DNA of 64,000 nucleotides, from NCBI GenBank assembly GCA_022777205.1, contig JALFGP010000027.1:1-64000 (forward strand). Reading direction: 5' to 3'. A program made the translations under genes and the position numbers. Below are positions 26,230-36,383 of this stretch, piece after piece. Under the pieces are notes generated by a model. It was not told the DNA's origin. It saw nothing but the letters and a program-made list of their open reading frames with translations, and searched no databases. This DNA is from Rikenellaceae bacterium. GTDB lineage: Bacteria > Bacteroidota > Bacteroidia > Bacteroidales > UBA932. Positions within the stretch are counted from its first letter, which is position 1. Each line of letters begins with the position of its first letter.

Positions 26230-29200
26230 ATGTTTTCAAGCAGAAACTCAAGTGTTTTGAGGCGCAGTCTGTTGGTGATTGTATCTTTCATCACAGGTCT
26301 GTCAGCCGTGTTTGCCCAGGACACTGCCGGTTTGAGAATAGTCGGTAATGTCACTGATGAGAAGGGGGAGCCTCTTGTGGGTGCCACCATCTATGCTAAG
26401 AACGACAAGAATGTCAATGCCATCACGGATCTTGACGGTAAGTACACCATCGTGGTCCCCGAAAAATGGACGGTATTGGTGTATAACTATGTCGGTTTCG
26501 TTACTAAAGAGGAGACGGTTGGAGACCGCAAGGTCATCAATGTCGAACTCGTGGAGGACATCGGACAACTGGACGATGCAGTCGTAGTCGCATACGGTAC
26601 CCAGAAGAAGGAGTCTGTCGTTGCTTCCATCACTACAATCGAGCCTCAGGCCCTCAAGGTCTCGACAACCCGATCTCTGACCAACAATCTTGCCGGTAAT
26701 GTGGCCGGTGTGCTTGCAATACAGCGTTCCGGAGAGCCGGGCTATGACAATTCAACATTCTGGATCCGTGGTATCTCCACTTTTCAGGGTGTAGGAGGTG
26801 ACCCTCTTGTCCTTGTCGATGGAATCGAAAGGAGCCTCGACACGATTGATGCAGAGGAAATAGCCTCTTTCTCAGTGTTGAAGGATGCTGCTGCAAGTGC
26901 AGTTTACGGTGTGCGTGGTGCCAACGGAGTAATCCTTATCAACACAAAGCGCGGACAGGCTGGAAAACCTAAAGTTACCATCAAGGCGGAGTTCGCCGGC
27001 ACCCAGCCTGTCCAACTTCCGAAGTACATCGGTGCAGCAGACTATATGCAGCTTCTGGACGATGTCCTCGTTGACACAGGCTCCCTCCCGATGTACACCG
27101 ACCAGATTGCAAAGACAAGGGCCGGGTACGACCCTGACCTGTATCCTGATGTAAACTGGATAAAAGCCATCTCGAAGGATTGGGCGAACAACCAGCGTGT
27201 TACTGCGGAAATCAGCGGAGGTAACGAAAGGGTCGTGTACTCGATTGTCTGCGCTTACTACAATGAGCGAGGAATCCTGACAAGGGACGCTACGAAGGAA
27301 TGGGACCCTTCAATCAAACTCCAGAGGTACAATGTCCGCTCCAATGTGGACATCAAAATCACCAATACCACAAAGCTCCGCATCAACATCGGAGGTTATC
27401 TCCAGGAGCGCAACTCCACTCCGGAGAGTGTGAGCGAGATTTTCAACAGGGCTTTCAGGGCGGTTCCTTTCAAATTCCCTGTCCAGTACTCGACCGGTGA
27501 GATTGCCGGAACAGAGGAGTCCAATGTCTGGGCAATGGCTACCCAAAGGGGTTACAACAGAACAACTGCCAGCAAAATCGAGACCCTTGTGACTCTCGAG
27601 CAGGATCTCAAATTCCTTACTGAAGGTCTCAAGGTGAGGGCATCGTTCTCATTTGACCGCTATGCTACGGGAACCGTGAGCCGTTCGACAAATCCTACCA
27701 TATACAATCCGGCATCAGGACGTAATGAGGACGGTTCGCTCATTCTCACTGTAAAGAACAACGGAAGCAACACCCTCGGACATTCCAATTCAGGAACATA
27801 CGGCAACAAGAGTGTGTACCTTGAAGCGGCTGTCACATACGACAGGACCTTCGACAAGAAGCACGCTGTTTCAGGCCTGCTCCTGTTCAACAGGAGAAAT
27901 TACGACAACGGAAGCAAACTCCCATACAGGAACCAGGGACTTGCCGGAAGGGCTTCCTATACTTTTGACAACCGCTATGTGGCAGAGTTCAACTTCGGTT
28001 ACAACGGTTCAGAGAACTTTGCTCCGGGAAAGAGATATGGTTTCTTCCCATCAGGGGCCATCGGATGGGTAATTTCCGAAGAACCGTTTATGGCCAGGGC
28101 TAAAAAGGTCCTCTCGAAACTCAAAGTCAGGGCTTCTTACGGACAGACAGGTAATGCATCTCTTGACGGGCGTCGATTTGCCTATCTCTCAACCATTACC
28201 GATGACTGGGCCACCCTCGGCGAATACCGTTGGGGATATGAGTCCAATTACAACAAGAACGGTATGGCTGAAGGTGACTTTGCTGTCCCTGACCTTACCT
28301 GGGAAAAAGTCAACAAGGCTGACGTCGGCTTTGAAGTCGGCCTCTTCGATGGGGTTGCCGACCTTCAGGTGGATTTCTTCGATGAAAGGCGAAACAATAT
28401 CTTTATGGAAAGAACATCCATCCCTCAGACAGCAGGTTTCATAAAATCCCCTTGGCAGAACTTCGGTAAAGTGAAGAATCAGGGTGTCGATCTCTCCCTC
28501 AATATCAGGAAGCAGTTCGGTCGTGACTTCTTTCTCAGTGTGATGGGAACCTTCACCTATGCTCACAACACAATCATCGAGATGGATGAACCTGCAGCCG
28601 TTATCGGAACCAACAGGGCTCAGACAGGACATCCTGTAGGACAGCTTTTTGGCTATGTTGCCGAGGGCCTTTACACATACGATGATTTTGTTGATGTCGA
28701 GACCGGAGAACTCCAGCCTTACCTTCCGCAGGTGACCCTTGTGTCAAAAGTACGGCCGGGTGACATCAAATACAAGGATGTCAACAAGGATGGTTTCATT
28801 GACGTTTACGACAAGTCTCCTATTGGAGGAACAAAGAATCCAGAGATGGTTTACGGATTTGGTTTCACTTTCTCTTGGAAGGACCTTGATATTTCAGCCC
28901 TTTTCCAGGGTGTCGGCAAGACTTGGAACATTCTTTCCGGAAACATCATCCCGGCATCCAACAAAGGAACGACCTACAATGTCTTCACCAACTACACCGA
29001 CCGTTGGACGGAAGAAAATCCGAGTCAGAATGTGTTCTATCCAAGACTGGACTACGGAGTGAATGCGAACAACAGCCAGGCTTCCACCTGGTGGCTCAAG
29101 GATATGAGTTTCCTCAGGCTCAAGAACATCGAAATCGGTTACTCCCTTCCTAAGAGATTCGCAGAGAAATCATTCATCTCCAGTGCGAGAGTTTATGTCC

Positions 29201-29322
29201 GGGGAACCAATCTGCTGACATTCTCGAAATTCAAACTTTGGGATCCTGAATTGTCATCAAATACCGGTGCTGCCTATCCGGTAATGAAATCAATCTCTGC
29301 AGGTCTTGAATTCAAATTCTAA
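26230..29322 (+). CDS. SusC-like TonB-dependent outer-membrane transporter
   Basis: A 1030-residue protein that imports oligosaccharides across the outer membrane using TonB energy. Order: signal peptide (about 1-29), CarboxypepD_reg-like domain (IVGNVTDEKGEPLVGATIYAK), TonB-box-like DDAVVVAYG, plug domain with the SusC signature LKDAAASAVYGVRGANGV, then the beta-barrel ending in a typical terminal Phe (GLEFKF). There is no N-terminal STN domain, so no anti-sigma partner is expected, in keeping with HTCS control. It is 19 bp after the DUF4832 gene and is paired with the following SusD. Confidence 0.97.
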   Translation: MFSSRNSSVLRRSLLVIVSFITGLSAVFAQDTAGLRIVGNVTDEKGEPLVGATIYAKNDKNVNAITDLDGKYTIVVPEKWTVLVYNYVGFVTKEETVGDRKVINVELVEDIGQLDDAVVVAYGTQKKESVVASITTIEPQALKVSTTRSLTNNLAGNVAGVLAIQRSGEPGYDNSTFWIRGISTFQGVGGDPLVLVDGIERSLDTIDAEEIASFSVLKDAAASAVYGVRGANGVILINTKRGQAGKPKVTIKAEFAGTQPVQLPKYIGAADYMQLLDDVLVDTGSLPMYTDQIAKTRAGYDPDLYPDVNWIKAISKDWANNQRVTAEISGGNERVVYSIVCAYYNERGILTRDATKEWDPSIKLQRYNVRSNVDIKITNTTKLRINIGGYLQERNSTPESVSEIFNRAFRAVPFKFPVQYSTGEIAGTEESNVWAMATQRGYNRTTASKIETLVTLEQDLKFLTEGLKVRASFSFDRYATGTVSRSTNPTIYNPASGRNEDGSLILTVKNNGSNTLGHSNSGTYGNKSVYLEAAVTYDRTFDKKHAVSGLLLFNRRNYDNGSKLPYRNQGLAGRASYTFDNRYVAEFNFGYNGSENFAPGKRYGFFPSGAIGWVISEEPFMARAKKVLSKLKVRASYGQTGNASLDGRRFAYLSTITDDWATLGEYRWGYESNYNKNGMAEGDFAVPDLTWEKVNKADVGFEVGLFDGVADLQVDFFDERRNNIFMERTSIPQTAGFIKSPWQNFGKVKNQGVDLSLNIRKQFGRDFFLSVMGTFTYAHNTIIEMDEPAAVIGTNRAQTGHPVGQLFGYVAEGLYTYDDFVDVETGELQPYLPQVTLVSKVRPGDIKYKDVNKDGFIDVYDKSPIGGTKNPEMVYGFGFTFSWKDLDISALFQGVGKTWNILSGNIIPASNKGTTYNVFTNYTDRWTEENPSQNVFYPRLDYGVNANNSQASTWWLKDMSFLRLKNIEIGYSLPKRFAEKSFISSARVYVRGTNLLTFSKFKLWDPELSSNTGAAYPVMKSISAGLEFKF

Positions 29323-29335
29323 ATACAGTCTTGAA

Positions 29336-31282
29336 ATGAAAAACAACAAATTTATATACCTGATCGCAGGTCTTGTGGCAGTTTTCAGTGCTGTTTCCTG
29401 CGACTATCTCGACAAGCAGCCGGACGACCAATTGGACATCGAGACTGCATTCGAGAACAAGACAAACCTTGAGAGATGGCTGGCCTACATCTATAACGGC
29501 ATCCCTACCTTTTACCACTACGATGGTGCGATAGCCATTGCAGATGACCTTACCCCGCCTGTAGGCTGGGAGTCACAGGGTTTCAAGGCAATCCTGTATC
29601 AGAACGGAAACTTCACGCCTGCACAGGGAGGTATTATCAGCTACTGGAAAGAATTTTCAAAAAGGATTCGTTCTGCCTACATATTCATCGAGAATGCTCA
29701 TCCTCTCTTTGATGTTTCTGCAAAGGAAATCGAATGGATGAAGGCCGAGTGCCGTTTCTTCATCGGCTATTATCACGCGATGATGGTGATGACATACGGA
29801 GCGATTCCGATGATTACAGGTCCTGCCCAGGGCACGGATGCAGCTGATATGCAGCTCAAACAGGCCCCTTTCTATGAGGTGGTTGATTGGGTGGCACAGG
29901 AACTCAAGGATGCATCGGAAATCCTTCCTTCTTCCTACGAAGAGGCGAACAAGTACGGAAGGGCGACTTCCCTGATGTGTCTTGCCGTGCGTGCCCGTCT
30001 TCTGACATTCGCAGCCAGTCCGCTGGTGAACGGCAATCCTGATTTCGCAGGTTTCGTGAATTCTGACGGTACTCCGATTTTCTCTTCGGAATATGATCCG
30101 GAAAGGTGGAGAACTGCGGCTGATGCCAACTATGAGGTCCTTGAAGCAGCAAAGGAAAGTGGATATGAACTCTATGTCGAGAGGCTTGACAACGGTTCGG
30201 TTGACCCGTATATGTCATATATGAATGCCGTTCTGATGCGTTGGGACCAGGGCAACCACGAGGTTCTCTTCCCTAAGACATACGACAGCGGCGCATATTT
30301 CGACAGACAGTGCAACCCGCGCAGTATGGGTGGTGCAGGCGCAATCGGAGTGACCCAGAATCTTGTCGATGCCTTCTTTATGAACAATGGACTTGTTCCT
30401 ATCCTCGGGTATGACGGAAACGGCAATCCTGTAATCAATGCCAATTCCGGCTACACCGAGACCGGCTATTCTACTCAGGACTACAAAGACGACACGAAAT
30501 ATTTCTATGCTGAGCAGGGTGCTGTAGAAGGACAGAAGACCAATCACGTCATTACGACCGCAGGTACCTACAATATGTATTGCAACCGTGAACCTCGCTT
30601 CTACATTTCCGTGCTCTACAATGAGCAGTACCACTGGGGCAAGGACAAGCACAAATCCTCCAACAAATTCACCGACTTCTTCTCCGGTGGACAGGACGGA
30701 GGTCCGAGTCACGATTCTCCGACTGCCGGCTACCTCGTCAGAAAGATGGTCGATCCGTCAGCCATCCCTTCTGACGGTTCTGGAAAATTCAAGACCCGTC
30801 ACGGAGCAATCTACCGTCTTGCTGAGGCATATCTTTCATACGCGGAATGTCTGTTTGAGTACAGTGTCGCAAGGGGAACCCTCGGAGCCAACAAGAACGA
30901 GATATTTACATATATCAACAAAATCAGGGAGAGGGCAGGCATTCCTCTCTACGGTAACGGTGTTGACGGGGACGGAGTTGCGATGATTCCGCTTTCGGAC
31001 AATGAGAACGAACTGCGTGATCTGATTCACAGGGAGAGAAGGGTCGAATTGAATTGTGAGGCAGGAAGCCGCTTCGATGACCTCCGTCGTTGGAAAGAGG
31101 CAGCAGATGTCCTTAACGGGCCTTTCTATGGAATGGATTCCCGTGCTACCAAAGCAAACAGGGATGAATATTACAAAAGAACCCAGTACCAGACCCGCCG
31201 TTTCATCAGCTATTGGTGGCCGATTCCTCAGGATGACATTGACAAGAACCTCAATCTCCGTCAGGTGCCGGGTTGGAGATAG
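29336..31282 (+). CDS. SusD-like glycan-binding lipoprotein
   Basis: A 648-residue surface lipoprotein (lipobox Ala-Val-Ser-Cys, then DYLDKQPDDQ typical of SusD). It forms the lid of the SusC transporter and binds the incoming glycan. TPR-like helices include KAECRFFIGYYHAMM and RHGAIYRLAEAYLSYAEC; the C-terminal NKIRERAGIP and HRERRVELNCEAGSRFDDLRRW are SusD/RagB hallmarks. The start ATG 29336 (MKNNKF) is 13 bp after susC; an ATG at 29306 lies inside susC and precedes no signal. The protein is longer than the average SusD of about 550. Confidence 0.96.
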   Translation: MKNNKFIYLIAGLVAVFSAVSCDYLDKQPDDQLDIETAFENKTNLERWLAYIYNGIPTFYHYDGAIAIADDLTPPVGWESQGFKAILYQNGNFTPAQGGIISYWKEFSKRIRSAYIFIENAHPLFDVSAKEIEWMKAECRFFIGYYHAMMVMTYGAIPMITGPAQGTDAADMQLKQAPFYEVVDWVAQELKDASEILPSSYEEANKYGRATSLMCLAVRARLLTFAASPLVNGNPDFAGFVNSDGTPIFSSEYDPERWRTAADANYEVLEAAKESGYELYVERLDNGSVDPYMSYMNAVLMRWDQGNHEVLFPKTYDSGAYFDRQCNPRSMGGAGAIGVTQNLVDAFFMNNGLVPILGYDGNGNPVINANSGYTETGYSTQDYKDDTKYFYAEQGAVEGQKTNHVITTAGTYNMYCNREPRFYISVLYNEQYHWGKDKHKSSNKFTDFFSGGQDGGPSHDSPTAGYLVRKMVDPSAIPSDGSGKFKTRHGAIYRLAEAYLSYAECLFEYSVARGTLGANKNEIFTYINKIRERAGIPLYGNGVDGDGVAMIPLSDNENELRDLIHRERRVELNCEAGSRFDDLRRWKEAADVLNGPFYGMDSRATKANRDEYYKRTQYQTRRFISYWWPIPQDDIDKNLNLRQVPGWR

Positions 31283-31309
31283 TAAATGGACAATTTGATT
31301 TTATTTAAT

Positions 31310-32668
31310 ATGAAACACGGATATATTTTGGGTTTTACGGCAGGTCTGCTTTCACTTGCTGCCTGCAACAAGGGAGGCTTCCCCGGACCGGACAGAAGTT
31401 TGTATGACGTTGTAGAGACAATGACTCTCGAAGCTTCATCCACCGAGATTGTACTTGATGCCGAGGCGCTGGATGAGGTCGCCCTGACACTGAACTGGAC
31501 TCCTGCAAGGGAGATGTCCGATGACTATATAGTCACTTATGTGACCTACCTCGACATTGAGGGTAACGACTTTAGCAATGCCGTCCGTCAGGTTGAGGAT
31601 GACGGGGTGTTCTGCAAGGAATACACTACCAGCCAGCTTCAGACCCTCCTTACGGAGAAATGGAACAAGAATTACTCACGCGCGGTGAGTATGGAGTTCA
31701 AGGTCATCGCTAAATGGGACGGCGGTGAGAAATATGTTATGCCAGAGGTCAGGACAACAAGTTTCAGCGTCCGTCCGTACCGTCCTCTCACTTTTGATGC
31801 CGACAGGATCTATCTGTCGGGAGATGCCGTGACCGGAACGACCAAAAAGGCAATCGGCAAGACGCCGGAGAATGAATACATCTATGCCGAGGAACTTTAT
31901 CTCAAACCTGGAAAGCTTACTATTCCAATTGAATATCAGGGGATAACCTCATACATTTGTCCTGAAGAGGGTGATGTTGACATTCCTGATGCTGACCAGG
32001 TCGACGGGAAACCTGCAGGAACAAAGGCTTATCCTGCAACTGTCAAGGAACTGAAGGAGGGAGTTGAACTTCCTGCTTGGAATGTTCCGTCAGAGGGTTA
32101 CTGGAGAGTAATCATTGACATTGAGAACAAGACAGTCAAGTTCTTCTCTCCGAAGAACAGGCTTGAGCCTTTGAAAGTCGAGTTCGCATACGAGGGCAGG
32201 GACCCTGCATACTGGATTCTCACAAAGACTCTTCTTGCCGGCAATTACTACATCAACTCAATGACAGGTTGGGATAGCTGGAAAGGAAAAGCCTATCCGT
32301 TCCAGGCATCGAAGGTGGATCCGCAGATCATTTTCTGGCAGGGATCAACGTTCACAATGACCGATGGCTTCTGTATCAAGCTCGCCCAGGGACCTGCCGA
32401 GGTGGATAACATCCGTCAGGGAGAAGGTACGACCGGGAACGACCCTAACAAGGACGGTGCAGGAATGACCTTCATCTCCAAAGTTATGGCATTTGTGCCT
32501 GCTGAACAACCGGGAGTCCCTGTGACAGCCGACATTGAACTCAAGATGGGAGAATGGATCCCGACAGCGACCGCCGTTTCCAACAGAAAATGGAAACCTG
32601 CTGCAGGAGGAGTAAGGCTCAGCAGGATAACCATTGATGCAAGAAACAATCTTATTCGTTTTGACTGA
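31310..32668 (+). CDS. SusE-like outer-membrane lipoprotein
   Basis: A 452-residue lipoprotein (lipobox Leu-Ala-Ala-Cys). The N-terminal part (about 25-165) has the SusE-type Ig fold: a strand pattern around TLNWTPAREMSDDYIVTYVTY. The C-terminal part (about 290-452) with WILTKTLLAGNYYIN, GWDSWKGKAYPF and the closing ARNNLIRFD is closely similar to the end of the protein at 34293-36383. Such proteins sit on the surface and bind glycan. The start ATG 31310 (MKHGYIL) begins the signal peptide; ATG 31286 adds eight residues. It lies 27 bp after susD. Confidence 0.85.
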   Translation: MKHGYILGFTAGLLSLAACNKGGFPGPDRSLYDVVETMTLEASSTEIVLDAEALDEVALTLNWTPAREMSDDYIVTYVTYLDIEGNDFSNAVRQVEDDGVFCKEYTTSQLQTLLTEKWNKNYSRAVSMEFKVIAKWDGGEKYVMPEVRTTSFSVRPYRPLTFDADRIYLSGDAVTGTTKKAIGKTPENEYIYAEELYLKPGKLTIPIEYQGITSYICPEEGDVDIPDADQVDGKPAGTKAYPATVKELKEGVELPAWNVPSEGYWRVIIDIENKTVKFFSPKNRLEPLKVEFAYEGRDPAYWILTKTLLAGNYYINSMTGWDSWKGKAYPFQASKVDPQIIFWQGSTFTMTDGFCIKLAQGPAEVDNIRQGEGTTGNDPNKDGAGMTFISKVMAFVPAEQPGVPVTADIELKMGEWIPTATAVSNRKWKPAAGGVRLSRITIDARNNLIRFD

Positions 32669-32674
32669 TAGATT

Positions 32675-34261
32675 ATGCGATATACAGTAAAAAACAGTAT
32701 CCTTTTGGTTGCGGCGGTAATCGTTTCCGCCTGCGCCTGCGCGAAAGAACCGGGTTCCCAGAATACTGGGAACCCCGGGGAAATCGCAGGCAATACCACT
32801 GTGAAAATCACTGCCGACAAGACATCAGTCCTGCGGAACCCTCTGACGGGGTGGGTGATGTATGTCTCCGGTACAGCCGATCCTTCTTATTTTGACACGA
32901 AAGTCAGTGTCCCGGATCTTGGCAAGGAAGTCTATGTCAGGGATTATGCTTCTGCCTGCTACATCAGGACCGGATGGAAGAATCTGAATCCTTCGAAAGG
33001 TAAATATGCGTGGGAAGATCCTTCCAGCAGCATTTACAAATTGGTGAAAAGGGCTGAAGAGCTTGGACTGCCAATTGCGTTCCGCGTCGTTGTGGACGGA
33101 AGGGACCAGAGGGAAAACACTCCGCAGTTCGTATTTGATGACGGAGCCGAATACTGGCTTTCGGACAGCAAATTTCCGGACAGAAAGACTCCTTTGGCAA
33201 TCGATCCGATCTGGAGAAAGCACTATGAGACTTTTGTAAAGGCATTTGCTGAATATTTCAATGATCCGAAGAAAACAGCATTCATTGATGCTTATGGCCT
33301 TGGAAAATGGGGTGAAGGACACAATGTCTGCTATGAGCAGAACAATGCCATCACCTCGAAGACTTCCGAGTACAAGGCTGAGACAATGCGCTGGATTACG
33401 AAACTCTATGCGGACAATTTCACAAAAGTTCCTCTCGTGATAAATTATCACCGTCAGATAGGACATCCTATCAGTGAGGGTAAGAACCCGCAGCCGGACA
33501 GCGAAACCGTCCTTCAGATAGCAATCGACAACGGCTACTGTCTGCGTGCAGATTCATTCGGAATGAACAACCAGGATTGGGGCTATAATGACTGGGAGAA
33601 GGCTTATGTCCAGAAATGGCTGTACAAACTGCCTGTCCTTATGGAGGGAGGTTGGATCGTTTCCAGCCATTCTTACTGGAATGACCCTGCCGGTTATAGG
33701 AAAGGCCATCCTGAAGATGTCCGCAAGGGAGAATTCGATTCCTCAATGGAGGCACACGTGAATATGATGGACTTCCGTGTCGGGGATGAGACGAAGAGCT
33801 GGTTCGAGAATGCCTACGAATACGTTGAGCGCTTCATCTCGGAAGGCGGTTACAGGCTCTATCCGACTCAGGTCTCTTTCCCGACCAAGGCGAAATTTGG
33901 AGACAAAGTCACCATTGCCCACAGTTGGGCCAATCTGGGATGGGGCTTCTGTCCTGTGAATCTCCCGCAGTGGAACTACAAATTCAGGGTTGCAGTCGCT
34001 CTTCTTGACAGCAACGACAATCCTGTCAAGATTTTCGTGGATGAGCAGACTGATCTGTCGCAGTGGCTCAAGGGCAATATCACTTCCTACAAGACCGAAG
34101 TGGAGATGAAGGGAGTGGCTGTCGGAGGCTATTCCTGGGCAGTTGGCATAGTTGACACCACACGTGACAATGAAATAGGAATCCGTCTTGCAGCAGCATC
34201 GAAGTACCAGACTGAATCCGGTTGGGTACGTGTCGGGACGGTTTCAGTTTCAGCAAGATAA
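32675..34261 (+). CDS. Second DUF4832-type lipoprotein, putative TIM-barrel glycosidase
   Basis: A 528-residue lipoprotein (lipobox Val-Ser-Ala-Cys) paralogous to 24609-26210. Shared features are RNPLTGWVMYVSG, GKWGEGH (Glu214), LMEGGWI (Glu324), DVRKGEFDSSMEAHVN, AYEYVERFISEGGYRLYP and LGWGFCPVN. The two proteins differ through most of the barrel, so they probably act on different parts of one substrate. The Glu pair again fits a retaining glycosidase; this is inferred. It follows the SusE-like gene by 6 bp. Confidence 0.75.
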   Translation: MRYTVKNSILLVAAVIVSACACAKEPGSQNTGNPGEIAGNTTVKITADKTSVLRNPLTGWVMYVSGTADPSYFDTKVSVPDLGKEVYVRDYASACYIRTGWKNLNPSKGKYAWEDPSSSIYKLVKRAEELGLPIAFRVVVDGRDQRENTPQFVFDDGAEYWLSDSKFPDRKTPLAIDPIWRKHYETFVKAFAEYFNDPKKTAFIDAYGLGKWGEGHNVCYEQNNAITSKTSEYKAETMRWITKLYADNFTKVPLVINYHRQIGHPISEGKNPQPDSETVLQIAIDNGYCLRADSFGMNNQDWGYNDWEKAYVQKWLYKLPVLMEGGWIVSSHSYWNDPAGYRKGHPEDVRKGEFDSSMEAHVNMMDFRVGDETKSWFENAYEYVERFISEGGYRLYPTQVSFPTKAKFGDKVTIAHSWANLGWGFCPVNLPQWNYKFRVAVALLDSNDNPVKIFVDEQTDLSQWLKGNITSYKTEVEMKGVAVGGYSWAVGIVDTTRDNEIGIRLAAASKYQTESGWVRVGTVSVSAR

Positions 34262-34292
34262 ATAAGAACATATTTAATAAAACATAAAACTG

Positions 34293-36383
34293 ATGAAAAA
34301 GAATTTCGTAAGATTCGCTTCGGCGATTGCCATCCTTTCTCTCGGAGTGGCCTGTACGGACCTCTCCGGTGTGGAGGAAAGAATTGAGACCCTTGAGACC
34401 CAGATGGCCGCAATGGCAAATCAGCTCAATGCATTCAATGCAAATATAAGGGCACTTGAGGACTTTACCCAGTCGGGACAGACTGTAAAGGACATTGTCA
34501 AGAACGGGAATGTCTATACCATTACCCTTGGAAACGGTACTGTACACAACATAACAATTGAGAATGGACCTGTACAACTCAATGTCTCAATTGATTCAGA
34601 AGGCTACTGGACAATCGACGGAAGCCGCATCAAGGATGCGAGCGGCAATCCTGTGAAGGCCCTGGGCGAGAAAGGCGACAAGGGTGAGAACGGTTCCAAC
34701 GGACAGGACGGAGCCAACGGAAAGGATGGAAAGACTCCGATCTTCGGCGTTGATTCAGAAGGTTACTGGACCATCAAATATTCAGAGACCGAAACTCCTG
34801 CAAGGGTGACCGACGAGAACGGAAATCCTGTCAAGGCTGTCGGTTCATCATCTTCCACAGGTGAACCTTCCACAGGAAGCTGCCTGTTCAAGAGTGTTTC
34901 CGTTGAGAACGGATACCTTGTGATTGTTCTCAATTCAACTCCTGACCAGACCTACAGACTCCCGATTGAGGCTGGTTTCCGCATTTCAGTGAGCAAGGAT
35001 TTCATCGCAGTACTGCCGGGACAGAGCGTTGACGTACCTTTCGAGGTGATTGGGAAAGATGCCACAACTCACGTTTTCGTTGAAGCTCAGGGTTACACTG
35101 CAACTCTCGGGGATGGCGTGGTTACTGTCACTGCTCCCGATCCGCTTCCTGAAACAGGTTACCTCATCATCAAGGCCATCAGGAATTCCGATTCTTCTAC
35201 AAAGGCCGTTTATCTCACTTTCGAGAGTGGGGAACTTACTTTTGTGTATGATGCAAAAACCGTCCTCAGCGAAGGTGGCAAAGTCACAATCCCCGTCAGC
35301 GCAAACGTTGACTACACTGTGAATATTCCTGAAACCGCTGCTTCCTGGATTCATCTTGCCGGATCGACAAAGGCTCTTGTTTCGTCAACAATCGAACTCA
35401 TCATCGACGGGAACACCGGTGAGCAGCGTGCTGCAACTGTCAGCATAGTTCCGTCACTTGGAGAGACGAAAAACATTCAGATTGTTCAGGCAGGTGCCGG
35501 CGAGGCAGTCTTCAATCAGGTTGACCTTGCAACCGTAGCATCATTCTCTCTTTCAGGAACTTCTCTTGATGCTCCAGCTGCCCTTGCACAGACAGTTGAG
35601 AATAAGGATGTGTTCGCATTCTATTCTACCTTGAAAGCCGGTAAACTCTATGTCGAGATGTTCGATGCCGAGAGCAAATCCCTCGGTTCCATCATCCCTG
35701 CATCCGGAACAGACATCAATGCCGGCAATGCTTCAGAATTCAAACAGGATTTTGTCGGCAACGGCGCCTGGGAGATTCCTGCAGAAGGAACCTACCGTGT
35801 TGTTCTCAACCGTGCGGCAAAGACAATCTCATTTTACGATGAAGCTACCGATTTGCAGCCTTTGACAGTGAAATTCGCTTATGAGAACGGTACATCGTGG
35901 TACCTCACCAAGACCCTTGTTCCTGGTACTTTCTATGTCAGCACCAACAGCGGATGGGACAGCTGGAAAGGCAGAAAATACACTTTCCTGGCTTCAGCGG
36001 CAGACCCTCAGGTGTTCTACTGGGAAGGCGAGTGCGCCATCGACGGAGATGGGGATCCGAAGCAGGTCAGCTTCAAGATTGCTCAGAGCAAGGCCGACGT
36101 TGATTTGATTGAGGCCGGTACTGGAACAGGTGGTGCAGATCCTAACACCCAGTCAGGAATGAACTTCATTTCGAAATCATACGCATTTGCTCCGGCAGAT
36201 GCTGATGGAACTGCACTTTCAACTGACGCAGAACTGATTGTGAATGAGTGGTTGCCTTGCGCAGGTGCAGTCAGCAACAAGAGGTGGGTTCTTGCAAAGG
36301 GCTCGAAAGTCAATGTCATCCGGTTCATAATCGACGCGAGGAATATGAGAGTCCGCTTTGATGTTGAAGAAACAGCTGAATAA
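34293..36383 (+). CDS. SusF-like surface lipoprotein with coiled coil, collagen-like repeat and BACON-like domain
   Basis: A 696-residue protein with a lipoprotein signal ending Gly-Val-Ala-Cys (Cys21). It continues with a short coiled coil (VEERIETLETQMAAMANQL, 27-45), a DUF4988-like stretch repeated around the phrase DSEGYWTI (101 and 154), and eight Gly-X-Y triplets at 125-148. A BACON-type strand region (about 330-400, ending VSIVPSLGETKNIQIVQAG) comes next. The last 170 residues share the module of the SusE-like protein (WYLTKTLVPGTFYVS, GWDSWKGRKYTF, DARNMRVRFD). The coiled coil and Gly-X-Y repeats may trimerise the protein or hold the binding domain away from the membrane. The stop shares one base with the next start. 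Confidence 0.82.
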   Translation: MKKNFVRFASAIAILSLGVACTDLSGVEERIETLETQMAAMANQLNAFNANIRALEDFTQSGQTVKDIVKNGNVYTITLGNGTVHNITIENGPVQLNVSIDSEGYWTIDGSRIKDASGNPVKALGEKGDKGENGSNGQDGANGKDGKTPIFGVDSEGYWTIKYSETETPARVTDENGNPVKAVGSSSSTGEPSTGSCLFKSVSVENGYLVIVLNSTPDQTYRLPIEAGFRISVSKDFIAVLPGQSVDVPFEVIGKDATTHVFVEAQGYTATLGDGVVTVTAPDPLPETGYLIIKAIRNSDSSTKAVYLTFESGELTFVYDAKTVLSEGGKVTIPVSANVDYTVNIPETAASWIHLAGSTKALVSSTIELIIDGNTGEQRAATVSIVPSLGETKNIQIVQAGAGEAVFNQVDLATVASFSLSGTSLDAPAALAQTVENKDVFAFYSTLKAGKLYVEMFDAESKSLGSIIPASGTDINAGNASEFKQDFVGNGAWEIPAEGTYRVVLNRAAKTISFYDEATDLQPLTVKFAYENGTSWYLTKTLVPGTFYVSTNSGWDSWKGRKYTFLASAADPQVFYWEGECAIDGDGDPKQVSFKIAQSKADVDLIEAGTGTGGADPNTQSGMNFISKSYAFAPADADGTALSTDAELIVNEWLPCAGAVSNKRWVLAKGSKVNVIRFIIDARNMRVRFDVEETAE

